From Corallococcus macrosporus (GTDB taxonomy: Bacteria; Myxococcota; Myxococcia; Myxococcales; Myxococcaceae), in contig NZ_JAFIMU010000004.1 in NCBI RefSeq assembly GCF_017302985.1, positions 248,001 through 312,000 on the forward strand: a DNA stretch of 64,000 nucleotides. The letters run 5' to 3'. Position 1 is the first letter of the stretch, and each line of letters starts with the position of its first letter. The translations under genes were made by a program, and so were the position numbers. The notes under the pieces are model-generated. The model ran no database searches. It worked only from the letters and a program-made list of their open reading frames with translations, and had not been told where the DNA came from. Of the stretch, positions 17,463 to 26,347 are shown in pieces.

Positions 17463-18765
17463 TCAGCACGGGCCCGGAGGAGGGCAGCCCCTCCGCGTCC
17501 GCGACGACCTTCTCCAGCGCCTTGAGCCCCTTGCGCTGGCCCACCGCCACGACGAGCAGGTTCTCCCGCGTGAAGTAGCGCCGGGCCACCTCGCGCACGC
17601 GCGCGGCCGTCTGCCGGTCCACCTGATCCGCGCGGTGGCCGAATGTCTCCGGCGTGCGGAACAGCTCCACGCCGCCGAACCACCCGGCCAGCTCGCCCGG
17701 CGAGTCCTGGGAGAACTCCAGCAGCATGCGGTGGCGGCGCTTGGCGCGGTTCAGCTCCTCGTCGCTCGCCTCCGTGTCGCAGAGCTCCGCCAGGCAGCGC
17801 AGCGCCTCCGCCACCACGAGCGACGCCTTCTCCGGCGCGCTGGCCGCTTCAATCTCGAAGAGGCTGATGTCGTGGTACGTGTCCAGCCCGGCCTGCACCG
17901 AGTACGCGAGGCCGCGCTTCTCCACGATTTCGAAGGGCAGCCGCGACGACAGTCCGTCGTCCAAGAGGCGCCGCAGAATCTGGAGCGCGGGGAAGTCCTC
18001 GTGCTGCTCCGGCACGCAGCGGAAGGTGAGCTTGAACTCCGTCTGCGACTCGTCGTGGGTGACGAAGTGGAAGTGCGGGCCAGGGCCCAGCAGGGGCGGC
18101 GCGAGCTCCGAGGTCGCAGGCCCCCTGGGCAGGTGCGCGAAGGCGCGCTCGGCCAGCTCCAGCACCTGCGCGTGCTTCACGCTGCCCGCGGCGGACACCA
18201 CCAGGTTGCCGGCCACGTAGTGCCGGGCGAAGTGCTCCAGCACCTGGGCGTGGGTGAGGGCCGTGACGGACTCGCGGGTGCCGGCAATCTTAAGGGACAG
18301 CGGGTGGCCGGGGAACAGCAGGCGCTTGGACAGGTTGTCCAGGTCGATGTCGCGTCCCTTCTCGTCCACCTCGTCGAGCATCTCCTCCAGGATGATCTGC
18401 CGCTCCACCTCCATGTCGGTGAGGCGGGGGCGGGTGAGCATGTCCCCGATGACGTCCAGGCCCACGCGCAGGTGCGCCGGGTGCAGTGGGGTGTAGTAGT
18501 AGCCGTGGTCGCGGGTGGTGGCGCCGTTGAGGTTGCCGCCCACCTCCTCCACGGCCGCGTTCATCTTCACCGTGTCCGGCCAGCCCTCGCTTCCCCGGAA
18601 GAAGAGGTGCTCCAGGAAGTGGCTGACGCCGTTGTTCTCCACCGTTTCGTGGCGGCTGCCGGTCCGCACGTAGACGGCCAGGAGGGCGGTGTGCAGGTGG
18701 GGGGTTTCGACAGTGACGACGCGCAGCCCCGAGGGCAGCACGTCCCGGTACGGTGTAAAGCTCAT
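17443..18765 (-). CDS. M16 (insulinase family) zinc peptidase
   Basis: A 440-residue M16 peptidase of the mitochondrial-processing-peptidase/PqqL type. The inverted zinc motif HFLEH lies at about residues 48-52, with the downstream Glu region in EEVGGNLNGATTRDHGYYY. The inactive-repeat half follows and ends near RYFTRENLLVVAVG. There is no clear signal peptide. Its ATG overlaps the stop of the upstream histidine kinase gene by four bases (ATGA), so the two are translationally coupled. Confidence 0.92.
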   Translation of the reverse strand: MSFTPYRDVLPSGLRVVTVETPHLHTALLAVYVRTGSRHETVENNGVSHFLEHLFFRGSEGWPDTVKMNAAVEEVGGNLNGATTRDHGYYYTPLHPAHLRVGLDVIGDMLTRPRLTDMEVERQIILEEMLDEVDEKGRDIDLDNLSKRLLFPGHPLSLKIAGTRESVTALTHAQVLEHFARHYVAGNLVVSAAGSVKHAQVLELAERAFAHLPRGPATSELAPPLLGPGPHFHFVTHDESQTEFKLTFRCVPEQHEDFPALQILRRLLDDGLSSRLPFEIVEKRGLAYSVQAGLDTYHDISLFEIEAASAPEKASLVVAEALRCLAELCDTEASDEELNRAKRRHRMLLEFSQDSPGELAGWFGGVELFRTPETFGHRADQVDRQTAARVREVARRYFTRENLLVVAVGQRKGLKALEKVVADAEGLPSSGPVLISAARG

Positions 18766-20303
18766 GCGCAGGGAAGCCTTAACACGAAGGTCGTTCCCTG
18801 GCCGGGAATACTCTGGCAGGAGAGCGAGCCCCCGTGGGCCTGCAGAATCTGCTGGCTCACCGCGAGCCCCAGGCCGGTGCCGCCCTCCTTGGTGGTGAAG
18901 AAGGGCTCGAAGAGGTGGCGGCGGGCCTCCTCCGTCATGCCGTCGCCGGTATCGCGCACCGTCACCTCCACGTCGCCGTCGCGCGGAGCGGTGGCCACGG
19001 TGAGCCGGCCTCCCGTGGGCATGGCCTCGCGGCTGTTGCGCAGGAGGTTCAGGAACACCTGCCGCAGCTGTCCCTGGTCCGCGAGCACGCGAGGCGTGTC
19101 GGGCGCGAAGTCGCGCACCACCTCCACGCCCGCGCGCACCAGCTCCTCGCGGGTGAAGTCGAGCACGCCGTCGAGCACCGCGATGATGTCCTCCGGCTCC
19201 AGGTCCGGCCGGGCGGGGCGGGCCATGCGCAGGTACTGCTCGGTGACGTCGGTGAGGCGGTCCACCTCGTGGGTGACGGCGGAGAGCAGCTCGCGCGCCT
19301 CCGTGGCGGTGTCCTGTGATTCGAACCGCGCGCTGTCCACCGCGTCCTGGAGCAGCTCCACGTTGAGGCCGATGGAGGACAGGGGGTTTCGCACCTCGTG
19401 GACGATCTGCGCGGAGATGCGGCCCACGGCGGCCAGCTGCTCCGCGCGCATCAGCGCCTCCGCCTGGGACTTGAGCTGGGCCTCACGCGCCTGGAGCGAG
19501 CGGGCCATCTGGTCGAACTCGCGCGCGAGCAGCGCGACCTCGTCCTCGCCGCGCACGCCCAACTGGGCGGAGTAGTCACCCCGGCCGATGCGGGACACGC
19601 CTTCAATCAGGGTGCGCACCGGGCGCAGCGTGCGGGCGGACCACGCGGTGACGCCCACGCCCACGCCAATGGCCATGATGGACAGCGCGATGATGGTGAG
19701 GCCGGTGCGGCGCTCGCGCTCCTCCGCGCCGTCCACGCGCTCGCGGATGCGGTTGCCCAGCGTCGCTCTCAGCACGCGCAGCTCGCGGCCGATGGCGCTC
19801 TCCAGTTGGCGCAGCTCCGCGGTGGCGCGCGCCACCTCCTGGCTCTCGGGAGACTCGGACGCGAGCGCGGTGAAGACCGCCTCCACCGCGTGGCCGTAGG
19901 CCTGGGAGTTGCGCGCCAGCTCGGCGAAGCGCGCGTCCAGCTCCTTCACGAAGGGCACCTCGCCTTCGGGCGCGAAGGTGAGCACCTCGCGGGCCTTGGC
20001 GCGGGCGGCCTCCAGGCGCTGGGCCATCTGGGGCGCGTAGTAGAGGCTGGCCAGCCGGATGAGGGCGCGGCGCGTCTCCACGCTGTTCTGCTCCAGCACG
20101 CGCTCGGTGTCCTTCTCCTGGCTGGTCTGGAAGGTCTCCAGCGCGGCGGCGTCCTGGGACAGCTGGAGGTAGCCCTGGCTGACCAGGCGGATCTCCAGCC
20201 GGTTGCGGTGCAGCTCCGCCACGCTGAACAGGGACACCGCCCCGAACGTCAGCAGCACCAGCGCGTAGCCCAGGAAGATGCGGGTGGCGAGCGAGAGCTT
20301 CAT
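18762..20303 (-). CDS. Membrane sensor histidine kinase
   Basis: A 513-residue kinase. An N-terminal membrane segment (FLGYALVLLTFGAVSLFSV) and a second one at about 190-210 (TIIALSIMAIGVGVGVTAW) bracket a helical periplasmic sensor of about 160 residues. HAMP (RTLRPVRTLIEGVSRI), the phospho-acceptor helix QIVHEVRNPLSSIGLNVEL, N-box LLRNSREAM, G1 DTGDGM and G2 GGTGLGLAV follow. No receiver gene is adjacent, so its response regulator is an orphan elsewhere. ATG 20303 is chosen because the first membrane helix starts immediately; the upstream open frame runs over a divergent gene. Coupled to the M16 peptidase downstream. Confidence 0.93.
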   Translation of the reverse strand: MKLSLATRIFLGYALVLLTFGAVSLFSVAELHRNRLEIRLVSQGYLQLSQDAAALETFQTSQEKDTERVLEQNSVETRRALIRLASLYYAPQMAQRLEAARAKAREVLTFAPEGEVPFVKELDARFAELARNSQAYGHAVEAVFTALASESPESQEVARATAELRQLESAIGRELRVLRATLGNRIRERVDGAEERERRTGLTIIALSIMAIGVGVGVTAWSARTLRPVRTLIEGVSRIGRGDYSAQLGVRGEDEVALLAREFDQMARSLQAREAQLKSQAEALMRAEQLAAVGRISAQIVHEVRNPLSSIGLNVELLQDAVDSARFESQDTATEARELLSAVTHEVDRLTDVTEQYLRMARPARPDLEPEDIIAVLDGVLDFTREELVRAGVEVVRDFAPDTPRVLADQGQLRQVFLNLLRNSREAMPTGGRLTVATAPRDGDVEVTVRDTGDGMTEEARRHLFEPFFTTKEGGTGLGLAVSQQILQAHGGSLSCQSIPGQGTTFVLRLPCA

Positions 20304-20391
20304 GGAGGAGGGGACAGGACATACGTCCTGGGGCGGGCGCATTACAGCGCAATCCCCGCCGCGCCGCCTGCTTCCGGCCGTCTGGACTCCA

Positions 20392-20407
20392 CCCCTCCGG
20401 GGAGGGG
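20392..20407. other. GC-rich perfect hairpin ahead of kelch-like gene
   Basis: CCCCTCC (20392-20398) and GGAGGGG (20401-20407) are exact reverse complements, 20 bases before the start of the lipoprotein gene. It could affect translation of the leader; its function is unknown. Confidence 0.25.
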
Positions 20408-20426
20408 GGCTGGTAGCGTCCACCGC

Positions 20427-21959
20427 ATGGCTCCGCGCTTCGTCCGCTCCACGCTCCTCGCCGCCGCCCTCGTGGGCCTCACCCCCGCCTGCGGGGAGAA
20501 GGAGGTCCGGCCCCCCCTGGACCTGCTCACCGCCGCCTGTGCCGGCACGCAGCCCCTGGCCGGGGTGACGCACCTGCGCTTCCGGGTGACGGGCCCGGGC
20601 CTCGACACGCCCCGGGAGCGGGTGTCGACGGTGAACTGGACCCGGGCGGACGTGCCCGCCGTTCCGCCTGGCCCCGAACGGGTGCTGGAGGTGCGGGCCT
20701 ACGTGGGGGCACCGGATCAGGGCGGCCGGCTGGTCTCGCTGGGCCGCTCCATGCCGTTCCCCGTGTGGCCCGAGGGGGACGGGGAGGATGAGCAGGCTGT
20801 CCGGGCGCGCGTGCTCCTGCGACGGATTGGGGAGTTCGTGCCGGTGAACCTGGCGTCGGATCCGAGCGTTTGCTCGTTGCCGCTGGAAGCGCGCGCCGCG
20901 CACACGGCCACGACGCTGCCGGATGGACGGGTGCTCATCGTCGGAGGCTATGCGCCCCGGGCGGACGGGACGCGGCCCGTGTCAGCGACCACGGAGGTGT
21001 TCAACCCGAGGAACGGCACGTTCGTCCCCGGACGGGACGTGGGCGCGCGGGCCTTCCACACGGCGTCGCTGCTGCCGGATGGCCGCGTGTTCCTGGCGGG
21101 TGGCGCGGAGTCCTTCGCCCCGCTGGCGTTGCAGCCCACGTCGCGCCTCCTGGATCCGACGACGGACGCGGTGAGTGAGCTCACGCTGGCGGCGGCCCGC
21201 TACCAGCACGCGGCGGCGGTGGATGCGGCAGGGCACGTGCTGCTGGTCAGCGGACGCGCCGCGGACGGCGGCACGGTGGACACCGTGGAGGGCTTCGACC
21301 CGGCCGCGGGTCGGTCTGTCCAGTACGCCTTCCCGTTTGCCTACGTGGACGCAGCGCTGACGGTCGAGCAGAGCGGCAAGATCTTCCAGGTCGTGGGCGG
21401 AGGCGATGCCGTGGGGGCCAGGAGAGACGTGGTGCCTTTCGTGTTCGGCGACGACGACATCATCCAACTGGGGGCGGAGGCCGACCTGCGTGTCCCCCGC
21501 GTGGGGGCCACCGTGGCACTGCTGGGCCGAGCGGACGAGTCCCCTCGCCCCCTGGTCATCGGTGGCTTCGACGGTCTGGACCCGGCGCAGGGGGCGCGGC
21601 CCGTGGGCGCCTCCGAGTTCCTGGAGGGCGTCGTCCGCACGAGCGACGGCCCCGCGCTGATGCCCCGGAGCAACCCGTGCGCGGTGACGCTGCCGGACGG
21701 CCGCGTCGTGGTGCTGGGAGGACGGGGCACGGCCCTCGGCTCGACGTACGCGGTGCCATGGGTGGAGCTGATCACCCCGCACGCGGGCGCGCAGCCCACC
21801 GTGCTGGGCCTGCCGCTGATGCCGCAGCCGCGCGTGTGGCACACCTGCTCCGCGCTGCCGGACGGCTCCGTGCTCGTGGTGGGCGGCGTGGACGACAGCA
21901 CCGGGGAGCTCCGCTCCAACCCGGAGGCCCTGGTGGTGATGCCTCCGCCGCGCGACTGA
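20427..21959 (+). CDS. Kelch-like beta-propeller lipoprotein
   Basis: A 510-residue exported protein. The lipobox is LVGLTPAC at residues 15-22. After about 130 residues of unrecognised domain come repeated kelch-type blades, each with HTA(T/S)xLPDGRV(L/F) and then a GG pair: TTLPDGRVLIVGGYAP, SLLPDGRVFLAGGAES, TLPDGRVVVLGGRG and SALPDGSVLVVGGVDD. Such propellers usually mediate binding at the cell surface. ATG 20427 directly precedes the signal peptide; the long upstream open frame is a shadow of the histidine kinase. It is divergent from that kinase. Confidence 0.85.
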   Translation: MAPRFVRSTLLAAALVGLTPACGEKEVRPPLDLLTAACAGTQPLAGVTHLRFRVTGPGLDTPRERVSTVNWTRADVPAVPPGPERVLEVRAYVGAPDQGGRLVSLGRSMPFPVWPEGDGEDEQAVRARVLLRRIGEFVPVNLASDPSVCSLPLEARAAHTATTLPDGRVLIVGGYAPRADGTRPVSATTEVFNPRNGTFVPGRDVGARAFHTASLLPDGRVFLAGGAESFAPLALQPTSRLLDPTTDAVSELTLAAARYQHAAAVDAAGHVLLVSGRAADGGTVDTVEGFDPAAGRSVQYAFPFAYVDAALTVEQSGKIFQVVGGGDAVGARRDVVPFVFGDDDIIQLGAEADLRVPRVGATVALLGRADESPRPLVIGGFDGLDPAQGARPVGASEFLEGVVRTSDGPALMPRSNPCAVTLPDGRVVVLGGRGTALGSTYAVPWVELITPHAGAQPTVLGLPLMPQPRVWHTCSALPDGSVLVVGGVDDSTGELRSNPEALVVMPPPRD

Positions 21960-21980
21960 AGCTGCTACGGTCCAGGTCCC

Positions 21981-22699
21981 ATGAAGGACTGTCTACCCAG
22001 CCGGTTGGCCGTGGCCCTGGCGTTGTTCCTGACGACCGTGGATGCCGCCGCGCGGGAGCGGGAGGAACTCGCGATCCGCACGGTGCTGCTGTCAGAGCAT
22101 CCGTCGGACTCCACGCACACCCTCTACGTGAAGGGGAAGGTCGCCACCGTCCTTCGTTTCGAGATGCCCGTCGACCCGGCACGAACCCGCATGCTGGCGT
22201 GGGAGGGCCGGTTCGAGCCGCTGCTCGCGGGCGGAACGCGGTGGATCAGCAGGTGAACGTGTTCGAGGACCCGCGCGGCTACGACGCCATGCACTCGACG
22301 CTGATGGACTCACTCAAACAGCGGCGCGTCCTGGAGGAAGAGAACCACCGCATGAGGGAGGAAGAGCACTCCGCGGATCACGCGCTGGCGACGCTTCTGG
22401 CCCAGGGAAACCTCAAGCACACGCCCTTCAACCGCCGTCAGGGATGGAGCCTCAAGGAGGAAGGGGCGGACATCCTGGTGGAGGTTCTCTCCAGCACGAC
22501 GCTCCCGAAGGTGGCGGTGTTGTTCACCCTGACCAACCGCGATGCGAAGAAGCCCTGGCGGATGATGGAGGCCCGGCTGTCCACGGTCTCTGGCGGGAAC
22601 TCACGTGCGTTCGCACTGCGCATGCAGCAGGAGGAGATCGCGCCAGGCGGTCTGTCCCAGGCCTACCTCGTCCTGGAACAGCGTTTCATCCGGGAGTAG
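21981..22699 (+). pseudogene. Decayed DUF2381 (TIGR02268) family gene
   Basis: Two frames together resemble a DUF2381 protein, a myxobacterial paralogous family. Frame one (21981-22256) gives a signal peptide and the family start ELAIRTVLLSEHPSDS ... VATVLRFEMPVD. Around 22225-22250 the reading shifts to another frame, which continues DQQVNVFEDPRGYDAM and a coiled segment to the family C-terminus (LFTLTNRDAKKPWRMMEARL) and a stop at 22699. Compared with my recollection of the family, roughly 40-50 residues are missing at the junction. A deletion plus frameshift is therefore more likely than a single sequencing error. Confidence 0.65.
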
Positions 22700-22710
22700 A
22701 TCGACGCGAC

Positions 22711-23205
22711 ATGAACGCACCGCGCAAGTGGTCCCCGCTTGCCCTCGTGCTGGCCCTGTCGCTGGGCTGCACCACGACTCGAGGAGGCGTGGGGCTTCGT
22801 TCGGACGGGACGCCCAAGCCCGAGGATTGTCCCGAGGACGCGCTGAACACGATGCGGATCCTCCGCTTGCGTGTAGGCGACGGAGCGAATGTCGCGCTCG
22901 ACATCAACCAGGACGACGTCAGCCCCATCACGCTCTACGACGGTCCCGTGGAGAGCATGTTGATCTCCGGCCTCGGGCCGCTTGAAACGACCACCCGTCT
23001 CTACGGGCGGGTGTGGACCGGCGGCCCGCAGGTGGTCGTCCGGTAGTACTACGAGGCGCATCCACCTGACGGCGACAAGATCCCCATCTGCGCCGTGGCG
23101 CGGCTCTCCAAGGGGCAGCTGCGCAAGCGGCCGGACTCCAAGCCGGGGACGGCCATCCTGGAGTTCTCCTCGGCGGGCGTCGACATCGTCGAGTCCTACC
23201 GCTGA
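22711..23205 (+). pseudogene. Small lipoprotein gene with in-frame TAG
   Basis: The frame starts MNAPRKWSPLALVLALSLGC (a lipobox) and reads 111 residues to TAG at 23044-23046. The same frame then continues without interruption for 52 further codons (YYEAHPPDGDKIPICAVARL ... GVDIVESYR) to TGA at 23203-23205. The downstream segment keeps the neighbours' high-GC codon use and an ordinary composition, so a nonsense mutation in a formerly 164-residue protein is the simplest reading. It sits 11 bases after the decayed DUF2381 gene and probably decayed with it. A functional 111-residue product cannot be excluded. Confidence 0.6.
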
Positions 23206-23271
23206 TACACGAAGGCCCCGCGTCCCGGTGAGGGGACGGCGGGGCCTGGGTGCTTCAGGCTGGGACGCGGC

Positions 23272-24336
23272 TCAGGCGTTGGACGGCGGGGCCTCGGTGG
23301 GCTTCGCCTCGCCCTCGGTGGAGGCCGGGGCCTCCGTCGGGGTGGCGGGGGCGGCGGCGCGGGCCTCCGCCTCGGCGCGGGCGCGGGCCTGCTCGTCGCT
23401 GCGCTGGTCGCTGGCGGCGACCTCGTCCGGCGTCAGCTCCGTGCGGTCCGCGAGCATGCCCGTCTTCTTCTCCAGGTCCTTGATGGCCCGGCGAAGCAGG
23501 TCGCGCTCCAGCAGCGTGCGGTTGAGGCGCTTCTCCAGCGCCTTGTACTTGTCCTTGCCCAGGTCGGCCTCGGACTTCGTCACCGACAGGATGCGCGCCT
23601 GCGTGTCCGCGCGGCCCTTCAGCCGGCGCACTTCCTTCTCCAGCTCCGCGGCGCGCGCGCGGTCCTTGCTCGCCGCCTGCTCCAGCCGGTCCATCTTCTC
23701 GCGGTCCGCGTCGTTCAGCTCGCGGTAGCGGCGCACGGGCTCCGCCGGGGCCACGGGCACGGGCGTCACGGACACCGCCGCGCTCACCACGGGCTCGCTC
23801 GCGGGCGCGGAGATCTGCTCCGGCGTCGCGGGGGCGGCGGCCGCGGGCGCGGACACCGGCGCCGGGACGGCGGCGGCGGGGACCTCACGGCGGCGGGGGC
23901 CGTTGCGCGACTCGGTCTCCGCGCGCAGCCGGGCGTTCTCCGTCAGGGCCTGCGCCAGCTCCGAGCGGGTCTGCTCCAGCTGGATGCTGGCGTTGCGCTC
24001 CACCTCGGCGCGGGCCTTGGCCAGGTCGTTCGAACCCTTGTCGCCTTCCTTCTGCTCGAAGAGCTTGCGCTTGGTCTGCTTGAGCTGCTCCTTGACCTCC
24101 TGGAGCTGCGCGCGCTGCTCGTCCAGCTCCTTCTGCTTGCGCTGGACCTCCGATTCCGCCTTCGCGCGCGCCTTGCTCTCCGACTCCAGCTCGCCCCGGA
24201 ACGACGGCGCGGAAGAGGAGGAAGAAGAGAGCGAGGGACGGCCCGCGTTGGCACCAGCGCCGCTCTTGTCTCCGAAGAGCAGCAGGCCGAGCGTCACCGC
24301 GAACCCGACCGATACGAGGATGAGTGCAACCAGCAA
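23272..24336 (-). CDS. Membrane-anchored coiled-coil protein
   Basis: About 354 residues: an N-terminal membrane helix (LVALILVSVGFAVTLGLLLF), a Ser-rich linker, a coiled coil (about 45-150), a Pro/Ala-rich linker (about 155-205), a second coiled coil (about 215-310) and a Pro/Ala/Glu tail. I do not recognise a named family. The start is decided by a ribosome site: GGAGG lies eight bases before TTG 24336, placing the membrane helix at residue 2. In-frame GTG 24351 and TTG 24363 upstream have no such site. It could tether or space envelope components. Confidence 0.7.
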   Translation of the reverse strand: MLVALILVSVGFAVTLGLLLFGDKSGAGANAGRPSLSSSSSSAPSFRGELESESKARAKAESEVQRKQKELDEQRAQLQEVKEQLKQTKRKLFEQKEGDKGSNDLAKARAEVERNASIQLEQTRSELAQALTENARLRAETESRNGPRRREVPAAAVPAPVSAPAAAAPATPEQISAPASEPVVSAAVSVTPVPVAPAEPVRRYRELNDADREKMDRLEQAASKDRARAAELEKEVRRLKGRADTQARILSVTKSEADLGKDKYKALEKRLNRTLLERDLLRRAIKDLEKKTGMLADRTELTPDEVAASDQRSDEQARARAEAEARAAAPATPTEAPASTEGEAKPTEAPPSNA

Positions 24337-24513
24337 GGGAACGACCTCCACAGAAAGATGCAAAAAGCGGGGCAGCCTACCGCTGGGACATGGCGCGTCA
24401 AGGCTTCACTGGCAGGCAACCCGGCGGGCCCCACCCGCCGTGCCGGCCGTGCCGCGCCGTCCGCCTGGATTCCAGCTCCCCCATGGGCGCCGTCCTGAGG
24501 CACGCTCGCGGCC

Positions 24514-25341
24514 ATGGCGCACCTGGAGCTGAAGCCGAAGCGGGACGTGTCGAGCTTCCGCAAGCTCGCCATCGGGAGCTGGGCGACCGCGTATGACCCG
24601 ACGGTCTACGGCACGCTGACGGTGCGAATGGACGCGGCGCTCGCCTGGATGGACGCCTTCCACCAGCGCACCGGCGTGCGCCTCACCGCGACGCACCTGG
24701 CCCTCAAGGCCGTGGGCGAAGCGCTGCGCCGCTGCCCGGACGCGAACGCACTCTTGCGCTACCAGCGCATCTACCTGCGCCAGCGCATCACCGTGTGCGC
24801 GGTGCTGCCGGGCGCGGATGCACAGGGCCTCACGCCCGTGCGCATCGAGGACGTGGACCAGAAGCCCATGCGCGAGCTGGCGCTGGAGGTGGAGGCCACC
24901 GCGGCACGCGTGCGCGAGGGGCGCGACCCGCAGGTGGAGCAGGGCCGGCGGCTCCTGGCGCGCGTGCCGCATCTGCTGCTGCACCGCTTCACCGGGCTGG
25001 TGTCGTTCCTCACGTACACGCTCAACGTGGATCCGTCGTGGCTGGGCCTGCCCAGGGATCCGTTCGGATCCGCCGTGGTGGTGGACGTGGGCGAGCTGGG
25101 ACTGGACACGGCCTACCTGCCGCTGGCGCCCTTCACCCGCGTGCCCATCTTCCTCGCGCCCGGCGCGGTGAAGCAGGTCGCGGTGGTGGAGGAGGGCAGG
25201 GTGGTGCCCGGCCACGTGATGAACATCAACGCGTCCTTCGACCACCGCTTCCTCGACGGCTACCACGCGGGCGTCATCGCCAACACGCTGCGCGAGATGC
25301 TGGAGCACCCGGAGGAGTCCTTCGGCCCGCTGCCGGGATAG
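24514..25341 (+). CDS. Stand-alone 2-oxoacid dehydrogenase E2-type acyltransferase domain
   Basis: A 275-residue protein consisting only of the catalytic (chloramphenicol-acetyltransferase-like) domain of E2 subunits. The active-site block is NASFDHRFLDGYHAG near residue 245, with the catalytic His and Asp of DHRxxDG. LTATHLALKAVGEALRRCP near residue 55 is also typical. There is no lipoyl domain or E1/E3-binding domain, and no E1 or E3 gene nearby, so it is unlikely to be part of a canonical complex; it may transfer acyl groups independently. It starts at ATG 24514. Confidence 0.85.
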   Translation: MAHLELKPKRDVSSFRKLAIGSWATAYDPTVYGTLTVRMDAALAWMDAFHQRTGVRLTATHLALKAVGEALRRCPDANALLRYQRIYLRQRITVCAVLPGADAQGLTPVRIEDVDQKPMRELALEVEATAARVREGRDPQVEQGRRLLARVPHLLLHRFTGLVSFLTYTLNVDPSWLGLPRDPFGSAVVVDVGELGLDTAYLPLAPFTRVPIFLAPGAVKQVAVVEEGRVVPGHVMNINASFDHRFLDGYHAGVIANTLREMLEHPEESFGPLPG

Positions 25342-25348
25342 CCCGCGG

Positions 25349-25843
25349 TCAGCGAGGCTCGCGCACGCGCCGGCGCCGCACCGTCTCCGCGCCGCCCAGC
25401 GACTCCAGCACGGCGGCGAGCACCCGGCGCGTCTCTTCAATCACCTGGGCCCCCTGCGAACGGCGGAAGCGCGTCTCGAGCTCCGCCCGGAGGTTCCGCG
25501 TCGTCTCGACGGCGGCATGGCCCCGCTCGGACAGGCGGATCCGCCGCGTGCGCGCGTCCTCGGAGGGCGCCGCCTCCACGATGCCGAGCGTCCGCAGCTC
25601 CGCGACCGTCTTGGACGCCGCCTGCTGCGTCACGCCGAGCAGCTCCGCCAGCTCGCTGATGGTGCGCGGACCCCCCAGCAGGTGCTGCACCACGTAGCCA
25701 TGCCCCTGCCGCAGCCCCGGGAAGCCCGCCGCGTGCACCTGCTCCAGCACCAGCGCGTTCACCCGCATGCCCACGAAGAGGGCCAGGTGTCCCAGGTCCA
25801 ACGCCTCCAGCTCCGCACTGCCCCTGCGCGCCCGACGTGCCAT
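25349..25843 (-). CDS. MarR-family transcriptional regulator
   Basis: A 164-residue winged-helix repressor. The helix-turn-helix and wing read TISELAELLGVTQQAASKTVAELRTLGIVEAAPSEDARTRRIRL, and flanking helices make the dimer interface. ATG 25843 has GGAGG immediately upstream, with a short spacer. It is divergent from a SnoaL-like gene; the 98-base region between them carries three phased GTTGTG repeats, the probable operator. MarR proteins usually repress themselves and a divergent gene until a small aromatic or oxidant ligand binds. Confidence 0.92.
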   Translation of the reverse strand: MARRARRGSAELEALDLGHLALFVGMRVNALVLEQVHAAGFPGLRQGHGYVVQHLLGGPRTISELAELLGVTQQAASKTVAELRTLGIVEAAPSEDARTRRIRLSERGHAAVETTRNLRAELETRFRRSQGAQVIEETRRVLAAVLESLGGAETVRRRRVREPR

Positions 25844-25861
25844 GGCCCTCCGTCTTGCATC

Positions 25862-25905
25862 CACAACTTCGGTTGTGCAATGACGGTTGTGAAACCAGGG
25901 TTGTG
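25862..25905. promoter_or_regulatory. Phased GTTGTG repeats, probable MarR operator
   Basis: GTTGTG occurs at 25872, 25886 and 25900, exactly 14 bp apart. The first copy also forms a 6-4-6 inverted repeat with CACAAC at 25862-25867. The cluster lies between the divergent MarR and SnoaL-like genes. The regular spacing favours a real binding array over chance. Confidence 0.55.
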
Positions 25906-25941
25906 GAAATTCCTTTCGCCAGCCCGGTCCAGGAGCCCGCC

Positions 25942-26346
25942 ATGTCCCAACCGTCGCCGCATCTGGAGTTCACCCGGCGCTATCTCCAGGCCCTCGAGGC
26001 GGGGGCGACCGGAGAGGCCCTTGCCGCCTTCTTCCACCCGGAGGTGCGCCAGCACGAGTACCCCAATCGCCTGACGCCGCAGGGGACGACGCGCGACCTG
26101 GCTGCGCTGCTGGCCTCCGCTGAGCGCGGCCAGAAGGCCGTGTCGGCCCAGCGCTACGAGGTGGTCTCCGCCCTCTGTGTGGGGGACGCGGTGGCGGTGG
26201 AGGCGGAGTGGAGCGCGACGCTGCGGGTGCCCGTGGGGAGCCTGCCCGCGGGCGGGACGATGCGGACGTCGCTGGGCATGTTCTTCACCTTTCGCGACGG
26301 CCGCATCGTCTCCCAGCGCAACTACGACTGCTTCCAGCCCTTCTGA
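25942..26346 (+). CDS. SnoaL-like / nuclear transport factor 2 family protein
   Basis: A 134-residue protein of the NTF2-like fold: FTRRYLQALEAGATGEALAAFFHPEVRQHEYPN, DLAALLASAERGQKAVS, and FFTFRDGRIVSQRNYDCFQPF. Such domains act as small hydrolases, isomerases or ligand carriers; the specific reaction cannot be read. ATG 25942 has AGGAG with a six-base spacer. It is probably the regulated partner of the divergent MarR gene. Confidence 0.85.
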   Translation: MSQPSPHLEFTRRYLQALEAGATGEALAAFFHPEVRQHEYPNRLTPQGTTRDLAALLASAERGQKAVSAQRYEVVSALCVGDAVAVEAEWSATLRVPVGSLPAGGTMRTSLGMFFTFRDGRIVSQRNYDCFQPF

Positions 26347-26347
26347 C

